From Enterococcus haemoperoxidus ATCC BAA-382 (GTDB lineage Bacteria; Bacillota; Bacilli; Lactobacillales; Enterococcaceae), in NCBI RefSeq assembly GCF_000407165.1, contig NZ_KE136479.1, forward strand, positions 1,995,464-2,059,463: a stretch of DNA of 64,000 nucleotides, in the 5' to 3' direction. The notes beneath the pieces are model-generated. The model ran no database searches. It saw only the letters and a list, made by a program, of their open reading frames with translations, and was not told where the DNA came from. Positions 24,346-33,683 of this stretch are shown piece by piece (within the stretch, counting starts at the first letter, position 1; every line of letters begins with the position of its first letter). The translations under genes and the position numbers were made by a program.

Positions 24346-26559
24346 ATGAAAAAGAACAAATTCTATATCTCTATGGGGGTGTCGATATTAACATTAGTAG
24401 CAACTGGTATTTTAAATACAACAGATACTTATGCTGAACCTGTAAATAATAAAAATTTAGTGAAAATCGAACAAAAAATGATGCAACGATATCCTGGTGT
24501 TCAATCTGAACTCATTCAGTCAGAAGATACAACTATCTACCGCAAAAACCAATTAGATAATACTTTTGGGGCTAGTAATAACCAATCCAGTGGTATTTAT
24601 AAAAGAAATACTGACAGCATTACAATCTACGTTGACGAAAATACAGATCAAACAGCACTGCCAACATATACGATTTCACCGATTATTTTAAATCAATATC
24701 TTGATGGGCATCCACAGAAAATTGCTTTAAAAAAAGGAAAAAATACGATCAACAATGCCAGTCAAGGGATTATTCATCTTCAAAATATTACTGCTACAAC
24801 AACACAGCAAAAATTACTCGTAACTGTTGATGGTGGTATAAAGCTCCCTCGTTTTATCTTAGGTAAAACAACTGAAGCTGATTGGCAAAATCAAGTACGT
24901 CAAAGTCCAAATACGCCAGGTTATGAATTAGTAGGAACTCATACCTTAGTCACTGGTTCTAAAACTACTTTGAATCAAGTAAAGGACCCTCAGCGTATTA
25001 TAGAAACCTATGATAAAGTAGTAAAATTCCATAACGAATCCTCTGGTCTAGATAACAGCACTTCTTTACATAGACAGGGTCGCGGATTGATTCAACATAT
25101 GCGTGAAACACAAGAATCCGGTTATTATATGTATGCTTGGTTCAGCCATACAGCCTATTCGAAAGATTCAGGTATGGCAAAGCTTCTATCCGCTAGCTCT
25201 GACACACTTTGGGGACCTATGCATGAACTTGGGCATACCTATCAAATGAATCGCATGACGTGGAACAATCAAACGGAAGTGACTGTAAATATCTATAGTA
25301 TGAGAAGCGAAAAGAAATTTGGCGACAGAAGTCGTTTAGAACGCGAGAAAGTATACGATAAAATTTTTACTTACTTCAAATTATCTAATAAAAATTATGA
25401 CAATAATAAGGATCTGTTCGTAAGGCTTGGAATGTTCTGGCAGTTAGAACTCGCTTTTGGTGATAGTTTCTATCCTCAATTGCACAAATTATACAGAGAA
25501 GAAGCAAAGGACTTACGTAGCGACTCAGCAAAACAGCAATACTTTATCTCATCCACTTCAAAAATCGCTAATAAAAATTTGCTGCCTTATTTTGAAATGT
25601 GGGGCTTGCCAATCACTAATGAAACAAGGCAAACCATTCAAAAATATCCAAAATTAACACATAAAATCTGGGAATACCGTGATGAGATGAAAAATCCAAT
25701 TAGTCCGATTGATCCTATACAACCAGAAAAACCAGCTACACCGTTAACTCTTTCCATTCTTGATGTAGAGCATAACTTCGTAAAATTCAAATGGACACAA
25801 ACGCAAGGGGACTCGTCAATAAAAGAGTATATCGTTTATAGAGATGGCAAAGAAATTGGCAGAACAACAACAACAGAATTCACTGACCAAACGGTTCAAC
25901 CAATGACTAACTACAATTATAACGTTGTGACTATCAGCACAGTTGGTGGAACTTCTGACAAGAGTGCAAGCTTACAAATAAAAACACCAACAGTACCCAG
26001 TGCCGAAACACCTGCTCCAACCAAACCAACAGCCATTGTTTCTACTACTATCACTGAAAACTCGATTTCCTTAACTTGGTCTCCTTCAAATAGTTCAGTG
26101 GGTATTGCCGGATATAATGTTTACAGTAATGGTGCAAAAATCAGTACAGTAAATGCAACATCCTTTACAGATACTAGTCTCCAAGCAAATACCACCTATA
26201 CGTATCAAATTACAGCTTTTGATCGCACTCATAAAGAATCAATCAAAAGTGATAGTATTACATTAAAAACAAAGCAAACTGAAACACAACTCTCTACATG
26301 GGATAGCAATAAAATTTATACAGCAGAAAATAAAGTCTTCTTTAACGGGGTAGAGTACAAAGCGAAGTGGTGGACAAAAGGCAATCGTCCTGACCAATCA
26401 GATGTATGGGAATCTCTGTCTAAGAACACGATGGAATGGGAATATAACAAGGCTTATAACTGTGGAGACAACGTAACATTCCAAGGAAAAACCTATAAAG
26501 CAAAATGGTGGACACAAGGCAATCAGCCAGGATCTTCACCCGTTTGGGAAAAGATTTAA
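24346..26559 (+). CDS. Secreted M60 (enhancin-like) metallopeptidase with FnIII and chitin-binding modules
   Basis: A 737-aa secreted protein with a signal peptide (about 1-30, ending TYA), an N-terminal beta region (40-170), and an M60 peptidase domain. The zinc site HELGH is at 293-297 with a likely third ligand Glu311. Two fibronectin type III domains follow (about 465-550 and 557-643), then two carbohydrate-binding modules of the CBM5/12 type (about 649-694 and 696-737). Both modules share the core YKAKWWT(K/Q)GN(R/Q)P. M60 enzymes cleave O-glycosylated proteins such as mucins. The modules suggest binding to chitin or GlcNAc-rich glycans. No wall anchor is seen, so it is probably released. 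It is a single gene with its own terminator. Confidence 0.93.
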   Translation: MKKNKFYISMGVSILTLVATGILNTTDTYAEPVNNKNLVKIEQKMMQRYPGVQSELIQSEDTTIYRKNQLDNTFGASNNQSSGIYKRNTDSITIYVDENTDQTALPTYTISPIILNQYLDGHPQKIALKKGKNTINNASQGIIHLQNITATTTQQKLLVTVDGGIKLPRFILGKTTEADWQNQVRQSPNTPGYELVGTHTLVTGSKTTLNQVKDPQRIIETYDKVVKFHNESSGLDNSTSLHRQGRGLIQHMRETQESGYYMYAWFSHTAYSKDSGMAKLLSASSDTLWGPMHELGHTYQMNRMTWNNQTEVTVNIYSMRSEKKFGDRSRLEREKVYDKIFTYFKLSNKNYDNNKDLFVRLGMFWQLELAFGDSFYPQLHKLYREEAKDLRSDSAKQQYFISSTSKIANKNLLPYFEMWGLPITNETRQTIQKYPKLTHKIWEYRDEMKNPISPIDPIQPEKPATPLTLSILDVEHNFVKFKWTQTQGDSSIKEYIVYRDGKEIGRTTTTEFTDQTVQPMTNYNYNVVTISTVGGTSDKSASLQIKTPTVPSAETPAPTKPTAIVSTTITENSISLTWSPSNSSVGIAGYNVYSNGAKISTVNATSFTDTSLQANTTYTYQITAFDRTHKESIKSDSITLKTKQTETQLSTWDSNKIYTAENKVFFNGVEYKAKWWTKGNRPDQSDVWESLSKNTMEWEYNKAYNCGDNVTFQGKTYKAKWWTQGNQPGSSPVWEKI

Positions 26560-26570
26560 TTGCATTTTAA

Positions 26571-26617
26571 AAAGAGAGCGACGCAAAACTGGAGATCAGT
26601 TTTGCGCCGCTCTCTTT
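26571..26617. terminator. Terminator of the M60 protease gene
   Basis: A strong stem: AAAGAGAGCG (26571-26580) with CGCTCTCTTT (26608-26617) and CGCAAAACTG (26582-26591) with CAGTTTTGCG (26597-26606). Confidence 0.85.
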
Positions 26618-26648
26618 ATTCGAATAAACGATGAGAAAGAATAGCTAA

Positions 26649-27854
26649 TTATTTTTTCTGTTTTTTTAATTTATACGCATACTCGCTTGCTTTGAAAAGT
26701 AACCCATTAACTGGCAAATCAAATTCACCAATAAATTCATTCACAGTCGGATTGAAGTTAGATTTAAATTTAATCAACCCATCACTCAAGCTACCTTCCA
26801 AACCGCCCATATTACAAGAAGTACAGCCGCGTTCAAAGCATTCATTGATTGCATCAAACCATGTAACATATGCTGGCATATAGCGTTTGTAACGGTCATC
26901 CATCCCTGCATATAAAATTTCACTAGTTGAACCAAACGTGATTGCTAGAGCCCCAGCAACAATTGCAACATCACCAGAATGCGCAATATTTTCTTCCAAT
27001 TCTGTCATTTCACGCGTTAGAGAAAAATCAAGCTCCTCTAAGTTATGGCGTTTTTTTACTTGATTTTCTTTGAGATTCGCCAGGTCTTCTTTATTTTTAT
27101 CAAACCGTTGTTTTGTTTCCTCAAAACGTTCTTTCAAATTCACTTGTGCCAACATAATAAATGAATTTTCAGGATAAATCGTTAATAATTTTTCAAAATA
27201 GTCGCTATTTCGCAGTGAAATATTTTGGCGTTCTGTTGTTGATTCGATAACTTTAGCAAAATCATCTACTAACTCTGTATGCCCCATTTTAACAATGACA
27301 CCTTTTTTTTGCGCTTGTTTCATCATTTTCTTTGTGCTTTTTGATAATTGTTCTTCACTGAAATCTTCTTTATAAATATTAGCTTGAAAACGTGGTTGGA
27401 TCGTTGCATCCATAGCCATGGTCAATCCTTGATGCTTCGCACCGCTTGCGATGATATTATCAATTATTGATTGGGCTGTGGGATCAATCGTTTGTTCTTC
27501 CCCTAGATGGAAATCTTTATAATGAACCGTTGGATCCATTTTTACAAATAATGCTCGTTTTTTCTTACCGAATTGTTTCAGCTCTTTTAAAAAAAAGGAA
27601 ACAAGTTCTGAATTTGTATAATCCATAATTGGTCCACGAGGTGTATAAAGCATCGAAAATTTCATTGGTAGTGGTCTGATCAATACCAAGCTAGAGGCAA
27701 CTAAGGTACCATTTTCGTAAACACCGACAATCTCTGATCCCCAGTTATCCTTCACCTTAGCCCATGAAGATGACTGTAATAAGTTGCATAAAGGGTGGTT
27801 TTCAACAAATTTATCGTGTTCTTTGGCATCAACGCCAATTTTAAATTCAAACAT
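26649..27854 (-). CDS. FemABX-type peptidoglycan bridge aminoacyltransferase
   Basis: A 401-aa FemX/FemA/MurM family protein with two GNAT-like domains. The helical coiled-coil arm (about residues 245-300, Lys/Glu-rich) is typical of FemA. Recognisable segments are LYTPRGPIMDY near residue 70 and the C-terminal NMGGLEGSLSDGLIKFKSNF. Such enzymes use aminoacyl-tRNA to add residues of the peptidoglycan cross-bridge. In E. faecalis the homologues add L-alanines. Which position this one adds is not visible. It is a single gene. Confidence 0.9.
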   Translation of the reverse strand: MFEFKIGVDAKEHDKFVENHPLCNLLQSSSWAKVKDNWGSEIVGVYENGTLVASSLVLIRPLPMKFSMLYTPRGPIMDYTNSELVSFFLKELKQFGKKKRALFVKMDPTVHYKDFHLGEEQTIDPTAQSIIDNIIASGAKHQGLTMAMDATIQPRFQANIYKEDFSEEQLSKSTKKMMKQAQKKGVIVKMGHTELVDDFAKVIESTTERQNISLRNSDYFEKLLTIYPENSFIMLAQVNLKERFEETKQRFDKNKEDLANLKENQVKKRHNLEELDFSLTREMTELEENIAHSGDVAIVAGALAITFGSTSEILYAGMDDRYKRYMPAYVTWFDAINECFERGCTSCNMGGLEGSLSDGLIKFKSNFNPTVNEFIGEFDLPVNGLLFKASEYAYKLKKQKK

Positions 27855-27952
27855 TATATAAAACTCCTCTACATTTTAGCTTCTGTATTACCATATCATA
27901 ATTTATTAAACAGGAACAGTAAAGTTTTTCATGAAATTGGTTAGAAAACTTT

Positions 27953-27995
27953 AAGAGACTAACTCAACACTACAACAGTCTTGAGTCAGCCTCTT
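27953..27995 (-). terminator. Terminator of queT
   Basis: AAGAG...AACTCAA (27953-27967) pairs with TTGAGT...CTCTT (27981-27995), and AAAGTTTTC follows on the minus strand. Confidence 0.55.
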
Positions 27996-28027
27996 ACAAA
28001 TGAATTATTACTACTTTTTTTTATTGA

Positions 28028-28534
28028 TCAAAGTCGCTTTTCAAAGTGAACGGATTTATTTATCCAGTACATCACAGGTGCAGCCACTGCCATTGTTACA
28101 AACTCACTAAGTGCTAATGTTGCGTAATTCCCCCAAAAGGCTGCTCCGCCTGCTGGTGCTAGCATAAACGCAATAATACACATAGTTGCTGTAAAAAATA
28201 GCGTGTTCAGTGCTAAACGTGCGATAACATTAGGTACTCTTTTTTGTAATAAAGCTGTTAGCCCAAGTGAAATAAATGATTGTAATCCGCCATACAAGGC
28301 ATCCATGGCTCCAAAGCCAAAGAAAAAATTATAGACGACTACTCCACCTAAAACGCCCCACATCAATTTCCGATTGAAAACAACTAAATGATTCAAACTT
28401 TCAGAAATTCTAAATTGGATTGGTCCTGACGAAACGGGTGCTACTAAAATCGTTAAGCCAAGATACAACGCCATCACAATAGCGTTCATGGTAATTGCTT
28501 TTACTTTACTGTTTGTTGTCACAGTATTTTGCAT
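28028..28534 (-). CDS. queT: QueT family transporter (queuosine precursor ECF S-component)
   Basis: A 168-aa membrane protein with about five hydrophobic segments and the QueT hallmarks GPIQFRISESLNHLVVFN and GFGAMDALYGGLQSFISLG. It is the substrate-binding subunit of an ECF transporter for a queuosine precursor such as preQ1. A preQ1-I riboswitch in its leader supports this strongly. It is monocistronic with its own promoter. Confidence 0.93.
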   Translation of the reverse strand: MQNTVTTNSKVKAITMNAIVMALYLGLTILVAPVSSGPIQFRISESLNHLVVFNRKLMWGVLGGVVVYNFFFGFGAMDALYGGLQSFISLGLTALLQKRVPNVIARLALNTLFFTATMCIIAFMLAPAGGAAFWGNYATLALSEFVTMAVAAPVMYWINKSVHFEKRL

Positions 28535-28549
28535 AGTTTCCCCTTCTTT

Positions 28550-28588
28550 CTCCTAGTTTTTTTACAAGGGATGGTTGATGAACCTTGT
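28550..28588 (-). promoter_or_regulatory. preQ1-I riboswitch in the queT leader
   Basis: Read on the minus strand: the P1 stem is ACAAGG/CCTTGT, with the loop segment GGTTCATCAACCATCCC between the arms, and the 3' tail is TAAAAAAACTAGGAG. This has the order and spacing of preQ1-I aptamers: short stem, C-rich loop, A-rich tail, then the CTA pseudoknot strand. The tail runs into the ribosome-binding region of queT, suggesting control of translation. The small hairpin GAGG...CCTC lies just upstream (about 28590-28606). Confidence 0.85.
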
Positions 28589-28623
28589 CGAGGATCTGTT
28601 TCCTCAAAAAATGATACGTAGGC

Positions 28624-28652
28624 ATTATAGCTCATAATCACTCGTTTCACAA
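28624..28652 (-). promoter_or_regulatory. Promoter of queT
   Basis: On the minus strand TTGTGA (28647-28652), 17 bp, TATAAT (28624-28629). The start would fall near 28617, just before the riboswitch. Confidence 0.8.
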
Positions 28653-28719
28653 TGATAAATTACATTTAATAAATCTTTCAACATTCTAGTTCTTATTTGT
28701 ATTGTTCAAGCATCCATTA

Positions 28720-28748
28720 TTCTTAATTTTTCACATGTCTGTTATAAT
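28720..28748 (+). promoter_or_regulatory. Promoter of the lipid kinase gene
   Basis: TATAAT at 28743-28748 with a weak -35 TTCTTA (28720-28725) at 17 bp spacing. Confidence 0.5.
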
Positions 28749-28773
28749 AAGACTTTGTACAAGGAGGAAACAA

Positions 28774-29733
28774 ATGAAGAAACATTTTTATCTCGTCATC
28801 AATGAGAATGCCGGTAGTGGCACTGGGCGTAAAGCTGCCGATAAGATCATCAAACAACTTCAAACAGCCAACATTGATTACACAACGTTTTATACAGATC
28901 ATGCTGGACATGAAATAGAGATCGTACAAAATTTAGCACAAACTACATTGATTTCTTGGAACACTGAGCTGGACATCGAAACATTTCCACTGCTAGTCGT
29001 TCTTGGCGGAGATGGTACTTTGCATAGTGTACTTAATGCCTTAGATTCCTTTGATTCTAAAATCCCAATTGGTTATATCCCTTGTGGTTCTGGAAATGAT
29101 TTTGCTCGTGGTGTGGGAATAGCTAGACAGACCGAAAAAGCTTTTTTCCAGTTACTAAAAGCTGAAGTACCACAAGAAATCCAAATCATTACGTATGCTG
29201 AAGCTATTCAAAATGAAGTGGGTCTTGCCGTCAATAATATTGGTATCGGTTTAGATGCGGCAATCGTCAATGCAGCTAACACTTCTGCTTCAAAAAATAC
29301 ATTAAACAAGTTTAATATGGGGTCTTTATCTTATATTTTTTCTATTTTAAAGGTATTATTTACCCAAAAAGGGTTTCCCATTCTTGTTGAAATTAACGGA
29401 AAGAGTCTTGAATTTGATCGTGCTTTTTTATGCACAGTGACAAAACATCCTTATTTTGGCGGCGGTGTGCCGATTGCGCCTGTTGCTGATCCAAGAAAGC
29501 CTGTTTTAGATTTTGTTTTGGTAGAACGGATCAACCTATTTAAGATCTTTTGGCTGATCCTGCTATTGATTCAAAAAAAACAGATGAAATCAAAATACTT
29601 TCATCATTTTCAATCTAGTAAATTCCGAATCGTTTCAACAGTTCCTCAATATGTTCATGCTGATGGTGAAATTTTAGGGAAAAGAAGCACTGACATTTCT
29701 TTTGGCACAGAAACTAGATTATTTTGGTTTTAA
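28774..29733 (+). CDS. Diacylglycerol/lipid kinase (YegS/DgkB family)
   Basis: A 319-aa kinase with the nucleotide-binding motifs VVLGGDGTLHSVLNAL and IPCGSGNDFARGVGI, and a C-terminal beta-sandwich ending in VHADGE. It phosphorylates diacylglycerol or a related lipid at the membrane. The frame opens at 28702, but AAGGAGG lies 6 nt before the ATG at 28774 and homologues start at this point. Confidence 0.9.
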   Translation: MKKHFYLVINENAGSGTGRKAADKIIKQLQTANIDYTTFYTDHAGHEIEIVQNLAQTTLISWNTELDIETFPLLVVLGGDGTLHSVLNALDSFDSKIPIGYIPCGSGNDFARGVGIARQTEKAFFQLLKAEVPQEIQIITYAEAIQNEVGLAVNNIGIGLDAAIVNAANTSASKNTLNKFNMGSLSYIFSILKVLFTQKGFPILVEINGKSLEFDRAFLCTVTKHPYFGGGVPIAPVADPRKPVLDFVLVERINLFKIFWLILLLIQKKQMKSKYFHHFQSSKFRIVSTVPQYVHADGEILGKRSTDISFGTETRLFWF

Positions 29734-29740
29734 AGATAAA

Positions 29741-29788
29741 AAAATAAGCAGGAAAAAAACAAGTTTGTGTTTTTCCTGCTTATTTTTT
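29741..29788. terminator. Bidirectional terminator
   Basis: AATAAGCAGGAAAAA pairs with TTTTTCCTGCTTATT. It lies between the convergent lipid kinase and Cys/Met enzyme genes and overlaps the end of the latter by two bases. Confidence 0.85.
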
Positions 29789-30902
29789 AGTTTACTGTTT
29801 CAAACGCTTGTTTTAAATCTGCAATCAAATCCTCGCTTGCTTCGATTCCTGTTGAAATCCTCAATAAATCTGGCGTTAATCCATAAGACTCTCTTAATTC
29901 TTCTGGAATATCCGCATGTGTTTGTGTTGTTGGATAAGTGATCAAACTCTCAACCCCACCCAAACTTTCTGCAAAAGTAAAAATCGATAAGTTTCGTAAA
30001 AAATCTTTGATCGATTCTTGATGTTTGATTTTAAAACTCAACATACCTCCGCGTCCAGGATAGAGAACTTCTTTAACTTTAGAACTGTTTTTTAAAAACG
30101 CTACAACTTCCTGAGCATTTTTTTCATGTCTTTCCATCCGCAAAGACAACGTCTTCATCCCTCTGATTAAGAGCCAGCTGTCAAATGGCGATAAAACAGC
30201 TCCGGTTGTATTTAAGCTATAAGCTAATTGTTCGCCTATTTCTTGTGAACGTGTAATTACAGCTCCAGCCAATAAATCATTGTGCCCACCAAGATACTTG
30301 GTTGCACTATGAATCACAATATCAGCGCCTAAATCCAGTGGTCTTTGAATCAATGGCGTGTAAAACGTATTATCGACGATCAATTGAGCCTGATGCTTTT
30401 TAGCGAAAACTGCTACCTTTTCGATTGATACTTCACTCATCAACGGATTGGTTGGGGTTTCAATAAATACAGCTATCGTTTTATCTGTAATTTCCTTTTC
30501 GAATCCTACTTCATCCTCTACATAAATAAAATTATATATCCCCTGCTTTTCTAATTCTTTGAAGTAACGGTAACTGCCTCCGTATAAGTCTCTAGAGGCG
30601 ACGATTTGACTGCCTACTGGAAATTGGCTGAATACTAATTGAACCGCGCTCATTCCTGAACTAGTCGCTAAACCAACTGCTCCGTTTTCTAAAGTTGCCA
30701 GTGCTGATTCGACAACTTCTCTTGTTGGATTTTTGGTTCTGGTATAATCATAGCCCGTCGACTCACCTAGTGTTGGATGCTCATACGTCGTTGAAAAATA
30801 AATAGGCGTATTAATCGATCCAGTCACTGGATTTTGATGATTTCCAATTTGTGCCAAAAAAGTGTCTGTTTGAACATTCCCAGATTGTGATTTCTTCTCC
30901 AT
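29787..30902 (-). CDS. PLP-dependent Cys/Met metabolism enzyme (cystathionine gamma-synthase/lyase type)
   Basis: A 371-aa fold-type I PLP enzyme. The cofactor Lys is K202 in HSATKYLGGHND. Other family motifs are YDYTRTKNPTR, TSSGMSAVQLV, ETPTNPL and VDNTF. Members make or cleave cystathionine in methionine and cysteine interconversion. Synthase and lyase types cannot be separated reliably from sequence alone. It is a single gene with a good promoter at 30974-31003 and a leader with two small hairpins. I see no SAM riboswitch. Confidence 0.88.
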   Translation of the reverse strand: MEKKSQSGNVQTDTFLAQIGNHQNPVTGSINTPIYFSTTYEHPTLGESTGYDYTRTKNPTREVVESALATLENGAVGLATSSGMSAVQLVFSQFPVGSQIVASRDLYGGSYRYFKELEKQGIYNFIYVEDEVGFEKEITDKTIAVFIETPTNPLMSEVSIEKVAVFAKKHQAQLIVDNTFYTPLIQRPLDLGADIVIHSATKYLGGHNDLLAGAVITRSQEIGEQLAYSLNTTGAVLSPFDSWLLIRGMKTLSLRMERHEKNAQEVVAFLKNSSKVKEVLYPGRGGMLSFKIKHQESIKDFLRNLSIFTFAESLGGVESLITYPTTQTHADIPEELRESYGLTPDLLRISTGIEASEDLIADLKQAFETVN

Positions 30903-30973
30903 AAACTTCCCTCTTTTCTAGTAAAATAAACTACCTTCATTTGTAGTTGAGCACGTTTCCCGTGTTGCTATTC

Positions 30974-31003
30974 ATTATATACGCCGAGCGGATCTTAACG
31001 CAA
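30974..31003 (-). promoter_or_regulatory. Promoter of the Cys/Met enzyme gene
   Basis: On the minus strand TTGCGT (30998-31003), 18 bp, TATAAT (30974-30979). Confidence 0.7.
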
Positions 31004-31020
31004 GAAATAGTTCAGCAAAA

Positions 31021-31060
31021 CAAAAAAACTGAAGCAGCCGTTTAATGCGTACTCCAGTTT
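31021..31060 (-). terminator. Terminator of recD2
   Basis: AAACTG...AG pairs with CT...CAGTTT (31026-31060), followed by a T run on the minus strand. Confidence 0.7.
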
Positions 31061-31069
31061 CTCGATCAA

Positions 31070-33661
31070 TTATTTCATGAAATCATAAGGGGTCGTCTGT
31101 TTCATTCCAATCATCGGATCAATAGTTTGTGATTGTACCAAATCAGGTGTCAGCAACCGATCAATCTCAGATTCAACTTGCTCATCAATTTCTTGAACAG
31201 CTTCACTAAATAATGAAATTTCTTCCGTTTTTGTTGAACTTTTTAATGGTTCGACTGCTTCTTCCACCACCGCAACTGGCTCATCTTCCGTTGCATCATA
31301 AACAATAGATTTTTTCTCTTCGGTATCTGTAAATGGCGATTCCTTGTTCAATCCTTCTTCATAGGCTTCTAGCTGCATTTTTGTTGTTAAAGTCATATCG
31401 TCAGCACTTATGATCCGCTCTTTCAACATTGTTAAACGACTAGCTGATTCATGCGTAACACACGTGTTAAACGCTTGAACCTCCCCTAACAAAATTAGGA
31501 TGTCCTTACTTCTGGTCACAGCAGTGTATAATAAATTTCGCTGCAACATACGATGATACTGATGCACCATTGGCAAAATAACCATCTTAAATTCACTACC
31601 TTGTGCTTTATGGATCGAACAACAGTAAGATAGAGTGATTTTATTCCATTCATTTCTTTTATAGCTTACTTCATTATTATCGAATTGAATCACTAATTCA
31701 TCCACTTTATCTTCGGATTCCTTAGCCAAAATAATTCCGACTATTTCACCCATATCACCATTAAAAACATTGAGTTCCGGTGTGTTGACTAAATGCAACA
31801 CTTTGTCACCGATTCGATAAACTGATTCATTCCATTTTACTTCTTTTTTTGTTCCGTCATTGGGATTAAAAATTTCCTGCATCATTTTATTTAAAGCATC
31901 GATTCCAGCGGCACCTCGATACATTGGTGCTAATAATTGAATGTCTTGTGGCGAGAAACCTTTTGCTTTTGCTTTAGATACGATTTGACGAACATACGTC
32001 TCAATATGATAAACATCACTTGGGAAAAATGAACGATCTTTTTGATTCACTGTGAAATCTTGCGGTAGTTTTCCTTGTTTGATTTCATGTGCTAAGGGAA
32101 TAATACTTGAACCATCCCCTTGTCGATAAATTTCTGTCAGTTCTTTTTGAGGAATTTCATTGATTTGCAGTAGATCGTGTAACACTTGCCCCGGTCCAAC
32201 AGAAGGCAGTTGATCTTTGTCACCAACAAAAATCACTTGCATATTGGTTGGAATCGCCTTAAATAAGGTGTTTGCTAGCCAAGTATCTACCATTGACATT
32301 TCATCTACGATCAATAGCCCGCCTTCTAATTCTTTTGCCGTCATACTGGGATTTTTTTCCCGTCCTGTTAAACCCAATAAGCGATGAATAGTGCTTGCCG
32401 GAAGCCCTGTCGTTTCGTTCATTCGCTTAGCCGCACGCCCTGTAGGAGCTGCTAATAATATAGGAAACATTTCTTGTGTATAATCTTTTATATCTAAGGA
32501 AAGGCCATTCAGTTCTGCAAACAAAGAAACAATACCATTGATAACCGTCGTTTTCCCTGTTCCTGGACCACCAGTCAAAATAAAGAGCGGTGCTTTGATT
32601 GCTTCTTCAATTGCGGCTTGCTGGGAGTCGCCATATAGAATACCTAAGCGTTTTTCAATTCCGCGGATATTTTTTTCTATGTCTTTTTTATCGTACTTAA
32701 TCTCTTTTTTTCGGGAAAGAAAACGTTGAATCGATGTGCCAATCCCCCACTCTGAAAAATACAAGCTGTTCTCAAAAAGTTTAGTCCCTTCTTGTTGTAT
32801 TTTTCCTTCCTCCACTAAATGAATGATTTGTTCAGCTACTTGATCTAATGAAATTTCAACTGGACGACTAGCTTCAAGTGTATTGATCGTCTCTCTAAGG
32901 AGCATCTCCGCTTCTACATAAGTATTACCTGAGCGAACAGAGTGTTGGAAGATTTCATGAGTTATTGCTGCGCGTACTCTTTTATCAGAATCTGCACCAA
33001 TTCCTAGTTGTTCAGCAATATTATCTGCTCGTTTAAACCCAATCCCTTCGATATCTTCAACTAATTGGTAAGGATTTTCATGAATAACATCTAGTGTCTC
33101 TTCTTTATATGTTTGATAAATCGCAAATGAAAGCTGACTACCAAATCCATAACGATTTAAACCAACTATCACTTGTTCCATTCCATGATTTAAGCGGATC
33201 GTCTCAATAATCGTTTGACGTTTTTTTTCATTTAATTGGGGTACTTGTTCTAAAACATCAGGAGCTTCAATAATCCGATCAATTGCATCTTCACCTAAGA
33301 TTTCTACGATTTTTTCAGCAGTTCGTTTTCCAATCCCTGGAAATTTTTCGCTAGAAAGGTAATTTACGACACCGCTGGCAGATGTTGGGCGCTCTTGCTG
33401 ATAACTATCTACTTGAAATTGTTTACCATAACGAGGATGATCAACAAAATGACCAAAAAAACGATAAATTTCTTCTTCTTGAATTTGACCGAAACTACCT
33501 GTCGTTACAATTTCCTTTTCTAGATAATCTGTATTCGTATCTGTAATCTTCACTAACAATACTTTGTAAAAATTGCTAGGGTTTTGAAAAAAGATTGCCT
33601 GAACTTGCCCAACCACATATTCTTTTTCATCTTCTTTAAACAACGTATCCACCAATCTCAC
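31070..33661 (-). CDS. recD2: SF1B DNA helicase RecD2
   Basis: An 863-aa RecD-like helicase with an N-terminal OB/HhH region (FPGIGKRTAEKIVEILG near residue 110), Walker A TGGPGTGKTTVI, motif II VDEMSMVD, and motif VI LLYTAVTRSK. It has an acidic, low-complexity C-terminal extension beyond residue 780. RecD2 is the form found in bacteria without RecBC and acts 5'-3' in repair. It lies 22 bp downstream of the phosphatase gene. Confidence 0.92.
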   Translation of the reverse strand: MRLVDTLFKEDEKEYVVGQVQAIFFQNPSNFYKVLLVKITDTNTDYLEKEIVTTGSFGQIQEEEIYRFFGHFVDHPRYGKQFQVDSYQQERPTSASGVVNYLSSEKFPGIGKRTAEKIVEILGEDAIDRIIEAPDVLEQVPQLNEKKRQTIIETIRLNHGMEQVIVGLNRYGFGSQLSFAIYQTYKEETLDVIHENPYQLVEDIEGIGFKRADNIAEQLGIGADSDKRVRAAITHEIFQHSVRSGNTYVEAEMLLRETINTLEASRPVEISLDQVAEQIIHLVEEGKIQQEGTKLFENSLYFSEWGIGTSIQRFLSRKKEIKYDKKDIEKNIRGIEKRLGILYGDSQQAAIEEAIKAPLFILTGGPGTGKTTVINGIVSLFAELNGLSLDIKDYTQEMFPILLAAPTGRAAKRMNETTGLPASTIHRLLGLTGREKNPSMTAKELEGGLLIVDEMSMVDTWLANTLFKAIPTNMQVIFVGDKDQLPSVGPGQVLHDLLQINEIPQKELTEIYRQGDGSSIIPLAHEIKQGKLPQDFTVNQKDRSFFPSDVYHIETYVRQIVSKAKAKGFSPQDIQLLAPMYRGAAGIDALNKMMQEIFNPNDGTKKEVKWNESVYRIGDKVLHLVNTPELNVFNGDMGEIVGIILAKESEDKVDELVIQFDNNEVSYKRNEWNKITLSYCCSIHKAQGSEFKMVILPMVHQYHRMLQRNLLYTAVTRSKDILILLGEVQAFNTCVTHESASRLTMLKERIISADDMTLTTKMQLEAYEEGLNKESPFTDTEEKKSIVYDATEDEPVAVVEEAVEPLKSSTKTEEISLFSEAVQEIDEQVESEIDRLLTPDLVQSQTIDPMIGMKQTTPYDFMK

Positions 33662-33683
33662 CTCCCTTTATCAAAAAAATATT

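Noticed and set aside
30903-30973. SAM riboswitch or T-box in front of the Cys/Met enzyme gene
   Set aside because: The leader is only about 65 nt with two small hairpins. Neither SAM-I core motifs nor a T-box sequence is present.
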